Notes under the pieces: model-generated
Told to the model about the DNA's origin: nothing
Database searches by the model: none
Seen by the model: the letters and a program-made list of their open reading frames with translations, nothing else
Program-made: the position numbers and the translations under genes
Shown: positions 56,801 through 64,000 of the stretch, one piece after another
Layout: the number at the start of each line of letters is the position of its first letter
Numbering within the stretch: position 1 is the first letter of the stretch
Source: Isoetes taiwanensis
Lineage: Eukaryota; Streptophyta; Lycopodiopsida; Isoetales; Isoetaceae
DNA: 64,000 nucleotides
Direction: 5' to 3'
Assembly (NCBI GenBank): GCA_021234155.1
Contig: JAJEKV010000040.1
Span: forward strand, 8,123,161-8,187,160

Positions 56801-59800
56801 TTAGGAGTGTGTTTCTTTAGAAAGAGACTTCGTGCAAGGAAAACTACATGGATTTTTAGATGTCTTTGGCGAGGTCAATTTTGTGAGTTGGTTTTCTATT
56901 TTATCTATCTACAGAGGTCGATCCATCTTGGAGCAAGCTTCTTGCAGTGCCGTCGCGAGGGCTTATTTCACCTTGATCTTCAACCACACTTTGTCTCCAC
57001 TTCAAATTCTCTTCATCCCTGGCTTACATGTGATGCTTTTCTGCATACTTCTTGCTGCAGAGGTATCTTACCTCCTCCACCGTCTGCATCTCAGAAGCAT
57101 TTGTTGAAGAACTTCCACCTTGGACGAAGTTATTGCCAAGTGTCGAGTAAGACAAGCGGTACGTAATTGATCATGAAAGGACTCATCGCGTTATTGACTC
57201 ACGCTTTAGTGCTATTATATGCGAACTCTACTAAGTGGATGAAATCATCCCGCTAGGTGCTTATTCATACATGGCTTCTCAACATATCTTCGATGATCCT
57301 GTTGTCCTCTCAAAAGTGCGACCATGCGACAGAGGATGATATGTCGTGCTCATCGGAAGCTTAGATGCGGAATGGTGGTGAATAAGTCCACCTTAAAAGG
57401 CTCATGAACTGGAGTCTATACGATTATCTTCACATCGCGGTGATGCAGGCCTCGCCGCCGATAGAGCGAGGTGTCTGATAATGATATCGGTTATCACTGC
57501 CGCGAGCACAAGAGTGTGCCATCTTTGACAACCCAGCTACCACCATTAGGGCATCTTTGCCTTAGCATTCTTAAGGCTTGCTGTAATGTAGAGTTATGGC
57601 GGTGACTTCCCAGCTGCATTAAGAATGCGGCGATGGTTCCGGGCACCTGGGTCGGGCTGTTACGCCTTTGTCTGGCGCGTATCGGCTCTGAATATACCTT
57701 GCTGGCTGCGCTGGCTTCATCTTTGGGCGAAGTAGAGTACGCTTCTATTAATAATAATTTTGATGCGTCTTGACGGGCTTTGCATGCCTGCTATGGGACT
57801 ATTGTATTATCATTAAGGGATTAGCGGCTTCCTAAGTTGTGAAGATTTTGGTATACACAGTTTGTTTTATGGTATAGCAAGTTTTCCCTCCTTCTTGTGG
57901 TCAATAGAACATCTCCCTTTCAGCAATGCGTCACGCGAAGACTTACTTAAACTTCTTTGAAATTCGGCATCGGTGGCAATGCTTCTTGATCTTCTTGTCA
58001 AAGCTAAACTTGCAGTGTTGATGTAGCATTACAATGTATTCGTTGCCGAAGCTTCCTAAAAGTACATCTGGCATTGAGTTTTCTTGGCTTATAAGTTGTA
58101 TCTACGAGAGTCATATTCTTCAAGGAATTCCATCACCTGCCTTTGTCTCAAATTGAGGTGGTTGTGTGAAAATATATTGAAGACTTTTGATGATCGATTA
58201 ATCCAGCGATTAAGGAACTTTCTCCTAACGGATAGTGTCTCCAAATTCTTAATGCTCTGGCGGAAATCACGATAAATGCGTTAGATTGCGTATTTAAAGT
58301 GTTCTAACTTCTTGAATCATGGGCCCGTTTGCGAACACTTTTGTTCACTATCACGCGCTAGCATCTGTTGCCACAAAGCATCTTTACGCCGGATCACCAA
58401 TCTTGGCGTGGTCAATCGCTTCCTTCAATGTGTCAAATGCTTCACGGGCCTTGCTTTGCCAATCGTTGCCCAATCCGCTCTTCCACTGCTTTTGTGAGAT
58501 CACGTCAGTAGCCTTGCTGCTACGCAGCGAAGTTCTTACAGCAAACCTTCTATAATAACGCTTCGGAAATCCTTACTTCATCGTATTCTTTGAGTCTTAG
58601 GCCAATCAATCCACCCCGACCGATCTTGGCGAGGGTCAAGGTGGTCATGGCCTAGATACTCCACTCTTTTCGTGCGGTAGCGCGGATAGCTTGCAAGAGT
58701 TGAATGCGCCAGCTTTTCAAGGCACCTTCCTCAAATCGGTATGCCTTCCGCGGTTTGCTTCATATAAACCAAAATGTCGTCGAAGGGCTACTTGTTGAAG
58801 AATCTAAGGTCGAAAGGCGGTGATTTCATAAAGCCTCATAGCGAGGATTCAGCGCGGGGCATTTGGATGATGATCCCAGAAGGCGTGCGTGAAACCATAA
58901 TGCCATAATCACGGCGATGTCTTGTGGATATCTTCTTCTTTGATTCTTAGGCTGATGGTATGGCAGAATCTCAAGTCTATCTTGGAAGATTTTGCGTCAA
59001 CGTGATCCGCCGGATCGTGTCGATCGATCTGAGCAAGACACTTATTCTTAATGGTGTGCTTATTTAAGCTGGCGGTAGTGATGCGCATCTAAGGCTCTGC
59101 GTCTTTCTTTGCTACACAAAAGGCCAATCAAAAGGAGACACTAGGTCTCTTATGAACCACAGGTCATGATTCTTCGCGCTGCGCAAGCTCAGATCAACTC
59201 TTAGGATTTGACTTTTACCGGTGCGGCATTTGCGGCTGTCACATTTGGCTCAGGTGCTTTATTTTACCACACTTTCGACTCCTCATAGAATTTGCCAATC
59301 ATCGGGGAAACAAGTTAGCGGAATTTCTTTACCGGCACTTCTCAGGCGGGGGCTTGCTTTCCCGATGCAGCATCAACCACCGTCCCTGCAGCGTTAGTGA
59401 CCTCAAGCAAAGGATAGGCCACTTACTGCTTCATTATGCATAAGTAATTTTTTCACTTTCGACATGCATTTGCATAATTGGTCCCACTTTAGCACTTTAC
59501 ATTATCACCGTTGACCTTGCAGCGGCATTGTTAAGGATGCGCAAACTCCCCACCGATCAATAAGCTGCTCCTGCTGGGCAAAGATTACTCCTTCCACAAT
59601 AGTAGTCATACGCATGTTGACTTAAAACCCCAATGCCACATTGATGCTGACCAGTCTACATTGAAGTTTATTCTTTCATTTGTAATACTTTTGTACTAAT
59701 AACCTGATTGGCTGGAAACTTTTGACTTTCAAAGTTTAGCTTCAATACTCTGGTTATCAACAGAAGTAGAGTTATGGGTGCTCTGTATATCGTATATGAA

Positions 59801-61000
59801 GATTTTTCTTTGGCTTTCCGGTTAATGGAGATGACTTGATCTTGGCTTTTCTAGCGTTCCACCGTATCAATGGTACGCAAAGATGACACTCACCATGAAG
59901 ATATAGTCCCGTCGTCGTCGTTCGGATTATCCATCTCGCCAATCGCATTCATGTTACCAAAGGCCGATTGATCCGCATGCCATAAGGTGGAAGTATGTTG
60001 TACTTTTTCTATGCACTCCTGCTTCTCTTTGGAATAGATTGCAAAAGCGTTTTAGCGCGGAATATTGGGCCTTGCTCAACCGAAGGTCACTGTTTCTTTT
60101 ACGCTTGCCTTTACTTGCATTGCCAGCTTCCCGGTGATAGTTGGAGTTGTATTAGGCCTGCTAGGTACGCGAACTTTGCCGCTCAGGCTATAGCCTCTGG
60201 CGCACTTTCCCTTATCTGGAAATATTGCTGCCTTGTAGTGCGTGCTCTGCGGTCCGGTTCCTTACAAACTTCACACGCCCATAATGGCGGCAGATACCTT
60301 AGCAAACTTCTTAGACACCTGCTTGTCTGCTGAGTCCATGTGCCTTAGCATCCCCTTCCACCATATCACAGGCTGCTCCCCTTCAAGTTTCTTTGTAGCC
60401 ACCACTGCCTTTATCCTTGTCTTTCATGCCATAAGCGTTGTCATACTCACTCATCTCGTCAAAACCAGCCCTCTGCTTCCATTAGGATCTAGCTGTCTCA
60501 CGAGGAAGCTGGCTTTACGGCTTTCCACACATTGCTAAGCGTGGAAGATCCAACCTTCTTTTTTTGATGTCCAGTTATTGCCCCTGTCACCATTTGGACC
60601 CTCTCACGGTACATCCGTCTCTCCTCCTCTTGTTCTTCGATCCAGGAAGATGCGAGTCAGGCTAGAGTCAGGAGGACCCCAAACTGGAGATCTTCTCCTT
60701 TAGCTTCTCTCTTCCTTTGTTGCAGCTGATGACGGTGGTGTTTTACGGCAATGGTACATTACGATCTGTCCCTCCTGCGTTGCTCCACGCGGCCAATGCC
60801 CTTATCTCATGGATGTCGGACACGATGCGGGATATAAGCCTCTTACGGTGTTGCGCATCAAACTCACGGTCTGTGATTCCTTGGTTGGAAGCATACCGGT
60901 GGAGATACGCTCTTGTTCCACGTTATTCTCTTTTCGCGAACATTTCTAGGTACTCTAGTGCATGCACGACCCATATTGAACTGCGATGTTAGTTTCTTGT
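56801..61000 (-). mobile_element. Ty3/gypsy LTR retrotransposon internal region, degenerate
   Basis: Minus-strand order: gag-like K-L-E-G-E-Q-P-V-I-W-W-K-G-M-L (60365-60410, matching the gag A-x-x-L-x-G-x-A-x-x-W-W pattern); RT with F-D-D-I-L-V-Y-M (near 58775); Y-L-G-H-like (near 58660); A-F-D-T-L-K-E-A-I (near 58430) and T-D-A-S (near 58360) at the RT/RNase H connection; M-E-F-L-E-E-Y-D (near 58115). Integrase should follow below 57900 but is too decayed to read. Gag-RT-RNase H order and motifs identify Ty3/gypsy. Stops are frequent. LTRs not found. Confidence 0.7.
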
Positions 61001-63029
61001 TTGATTGTTGCGACTGGTTTGTTTTGATGATGCAATTGAGGGGACAAAATTATATAACAAAAAAAATATTTAAGTTCATAGTTTATATTCATGGATATAC
61101 TGCTTGTTTTTACATTCAAGATATGAGAAAATTTAAAACATTTCTAATTTTATTCCTGGAATTTCTTCAAATAATCAAGGGTTGTCTTAGAAATTTCTTC
61201 ATTTGGAGCGTGCCGATTGTTGCGCCCTAGGTTCCGAGGGATATTTGTGGCCGTGCCTTGCCCAAGTCACGGTCCATAAGTCATGATCCTTTTTATCGAT
61301 GTGTAGAATTTTGCGAGTCACTGCTTAATCGCCCAAATGCGGAGGGGGCTATGACAAGTCAAAGATGCTCAATGCTATTGTTCTCTTGGCTAGGATGGCA
61401 TGTCGATGTTTGGGGCCATCACAGGCATGACTTCCAAATCGAGAAGGCGATAAGCATGAAGACTCCTTCTTCACCCCTGTGGGCTGAATTGGCGGTGTAT
61501 AACGGCTATCCTTCCATCTATGAGCAAAAGGCGAGGTAGTACCTGGGGGCTTTGTCATGCTCGCCTCTCCGCTGATGAAGGATGCTTCGGTGTCTTCGGA
61601 TTACTCATCAGCGGTACTTCCACCATCTCTCGTAGTCGCGTTTACATGGAAGATGTGAGGTTGATGCTTCTTCTGAATGATGATCTTCTTCACGTCCGAT
61701 GTGCAGGTGGGATTATAGGCGTTGATTTTCTTTTGATTCCCATGCGGCTCTGAATCACCAAAAACTCCTCTTTCATGGAAGCTCTTGCACTCGGCCATCA
61801 TCATGCGATCTTGATGTAGGCCGATATCTGTGGATGTTTGGCGGTGTATGTGGTAGGGTGTCCTTAAAAAGAAGTATTATTTAGTGACAAAAAATTACCT
61901 AAATGGGTACCGAGTAGTGCTGGAGTACTGTGTTTCTCATTCTAGAACTTTTATATATAAATTAAAGATAGCATTATCTTTATCTTTAAGTTTGGGTCCT
62001 TGACTTGTATTTTTGGACATTTGTACTAGTTTTAATGGAAACTAAAAATGAGAAAGCCAGGTTCTACCTAGTGTAGTGCTTTTTCGGGTTCCAAAGGTTC
62101 TTAATATCATGGAGGCTTAAATATGCTCTCCTCCTATGATCACCGAGGTCAAGTTTTCAGAACTCCATGCCCAAGTGGTGGGTCGTTCTTGTAACTTTGA
62201 GCCCTTCTTGAAGCTTTGGAGATGCCGCTTCCTTGCCTTTCTTTCTTTGTACCGGGTCGATGTCCTCTAAGTCCGATCCTCAGCCACCAGATGCAAGGCG
62301 ATCCGCTCTTCTTCTATCGGGCCGCCATGGCCATTGGCTCTATGTCTAGGGGTTGCACGATGGTTCTCCTATCCGGGTTTGGGCTCGAAGAGATAGAAAA
62401 ATAGCTACGGGCTGCATTGTAAGAAAAGTATCTCCTCCCATTGGCGGATACGCATGTGTAGTTAGGTAGGCTTAATTAGTCTTGTTTCTAGGTACTTATC
62501 TATGTTTGGTATGTCTTGCAAAGGCTATCTTGAGGGCCATACTTGGTGCAAAATATCCTATGCAAGGTGGGAGCTCTACTAGGACTCGGTCCTATCTTAG
62601 TACATGAAACTCAAACATGATGTTTTGGCAGAAGGGGTGGCATTGATGGTGGCCTCCACATCAATCTGCATACGGAAGACGGCCGAAGGCGGAGTTGATG
62701 TATTTTCGGCCACATGAGCCGTGGCAACTGCACTCATCGCCTAAATGCGCAAGTGGTTGCCATGGTCTATGAGCAGCCGGGGATAACAAGCAGATGGGAA
62801 AGCCTTAGGGACCTAGAAAATCTGCTTTGGGGTGAGGAGCAAGGGTGTAGGATGCAAATGGAGGTTGTGGTCTACGATAGACAAAACCCTAATTTTGGAA
62901 AAATTTTAGGTTTTAAAACCCATGATTCTAAGGTATTGCTAATGCAAAAAATAGGCTAATCATGCTAAGGAGTGCATTCTAAGAATCCTATTACAACAAA
63001 TTCCATCTAATTTGGTGAAAGTTAGGGGG
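61001..63029. other. Region without a recognised gene
   Basis: Expected location of the 5' LTR and leader of the minus-strand gypsy relic. No paired LTR, ORF or RNA was supported. Confidence 0.3.
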
Positions 63030-63535
63030 GTGACCACTCACAACGGTCTGCGAGGAGTGATTAGGAACATTGTCCCAAGTGGTGCGGGCACCACATGAGG
63101 GGGGGCCTTGTTTGGGTCGCAGGATACGCCAAACATGCAAACTAAGGATGGAATCCCGTGATATCTCGGCCGAGATAGGTCAGTGTGCCTACTTGCTTCA
63201 TTTGGACAAGTTTTGGCCTAGATTAAGATTCGACCACTCACCCATCTTGTGAAGAGCGGTTAGGAACATTGTCCTAATGGTCTCGGGCACTCTGTGAGGG
63301 GGTGGGCTCCATTTGAGTTAGGGGTTGGCCAATTTCTACAAACTAAGGGTCAAATCCTACTAATTAAGGTGAGTCGAAGGCCTAATGGTATGCTTACTTT
63401 CTCGCATTTGGACAAGTTTTGGCATAAATCGAAGAGTTTCGACCACTCACACAAGTCGCGAGGAGTAGTTAGGAACATTGTCCTAAGTGGTCAAGGCACT
63501 CAGGTGAGGGGTGTGGTCCAAAAACACCGAAGTTT
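63030..63535. repeat. Tandem repeat, about 200-210-bp unit
   Basis: GACCACTCAC starts units at 63032, 63232 and 63441 (offsets 200 and 209). Each unit has GAGGAGT(G/A)(A/G)TTAGGAACAT, then a TTGTCC segment, a GTGAGGGG block, an AAACTAAGG segment and a TTTGGACAAGTTTTGGC segment. The third unit is incomplete at its 3' end. Satellite-like, or a retroelement leader repeat. Confidence 0.8.
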
Positions 63536-63658
63536 TGCTCCAATTTTGTCAATTTCAAAATGCGTAGTTTGTAATACACCTTGGTTAGGGCAGCATTTAA
63601 CACATCAACTTAGGAAAATTGCAAACTTATGTTTACAAAATTTATTTACAATGATTAA

Positions 63659-64000
63659 CTAGAATTCCTTCTTAATATATTTAGCTTGAGCCTCATATCT
63701 TTGGCATACATGTCACTCTTTTGCATGCATAGCACATGCAACGTAGAAGTCTTCAAAGCTTTGGACTATATGTTGCTCAGTACCGCCTCCCTCGTAACGC
63801 GAGCAAGATATCATCCGCGACTCTCTCGAGGGGTCAAACTCTTGCAAACTTCCCTTGTGAGCCTTGCAAAGGAGCTACAGGATAAGAAAGCCGTCAGAGC
63901 TCTGTTGGAAATGTCGGATCTCTCGAGCCGCTTCAACAGAAAATTCAGTCCGGCTTTCTCTAACCTCGCTTCTTTGGTGGAGCTGGTTTCTCGGGTGGTG
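63659..64000 (+). CDS. Open frame running off the right edge, unknown protein
   Basis: A frame free of stops runs from 63659 to the end of the window (114 codons), with the first ATG at 63710. The translation is protein-like: a Leu/Ser-rich amphipathic stretch including L-V-S-L-A-K-E-L-Q-D-K-K-A-V-R-A-L-L-E-M and S-R-F-N-R-K-F-S-P-A-F. The opposite strand is also partly open over the last 200 bp. I do not recognise the family. It may be the first exon of a host gene or a retroelement gag. Confidence 0.35.

Noticed and set aside
1-64000. CRISPR arrays, bacterial operons, rRNA genes or organelle insertions
   Set aside because: No regularly spaced direct repeats with unique spacers, no rRNA or plastid gene text and no polycistronic layout were seen.

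Overview
The window is nuclear DNA of a land plant with a large, transposon-filled genome. The evidence is spliced genes with plant-type GT-AG introns, an EDM2-family gene (a land-plant chromatin regulator), and dense non-LTR, LTR, SINE, TRIM, MITE and hAT remnants. I cannot name the species. A seed-free vascular plant such as a fern is possible, but that is a guess. No bacterial or organellar operons, rRNA genes, CRISPR arrays or intact tRNA genes were seen. Only two convincing host genes are present, and they are related to each other: two EDM2 (ENHANCED DOWNY MILDEW 2) paralogues facing each other tail to tail. The minus-strand gene (47439 down to 38400) can be rebuilt as 19 exons encoding 1395 residues. 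It has an N-terminal domain, an acidic stretch, a PHD-finger cluster, a methyltransferase-like domain and a long charged C-terminal tail. The plus-strand gene (2799 to 7776) matches exons 4 to 19 exon by exon, with every splice phase conserved and an open frame of 747 residues. It lacks exons 1 to 3 and most of the last exon's coding sequence. Layout: 1-2790 has no recognised gene. 2799-7776 is the EDM2-like short paralogue. 7777-13100 is AT-rich with a hAT transposase relic, a foldback MITE and a SINE with target-site duplications. 13200-20000 holds two minus-strand copies of one LINE family (LINE-A); the larger is near full length and is interrupted by an insertion that ends in a TRIM-type mini LTR element. 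20039-24100 is a repeat (repeat A) split by a second LINE (LINE-B). 24795-28563 is a third, GC-rich, decayed LINE (LINE-C). 29590-31922 is a plus-strand LINE-A copy. 32440-38007 is a mosaic of direct repeats (B1, A2, B2) enclosing a 2.9-kb segment that carries a broken papain-type protease fragment. 38400-47439 is the full EDM2 gene. 48560-55140 holds LINE fragments, a gag-like ORF, a minisatellite, a Ty1/copia relic and a second LINE-C copy. 56800-61000 is a degenerate Ty3/gypsy element on the minus strand. 63030-63530 is a roughly 205-bp tandem repeat, and an open frame runs off the right edge. In Arabidopsis, EDM2 is known to bind histone marks through its PHD fingers and to control transcripts of genes with heterochromatic, transposon-containing introns, RPP7 among them. 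The full gene here probably has that type of role. The short paralogue keeps the PHD and methyltransferase-like modules without the N-terminal domain, so it could be a partial-function or dominant-acting version; that is inference.
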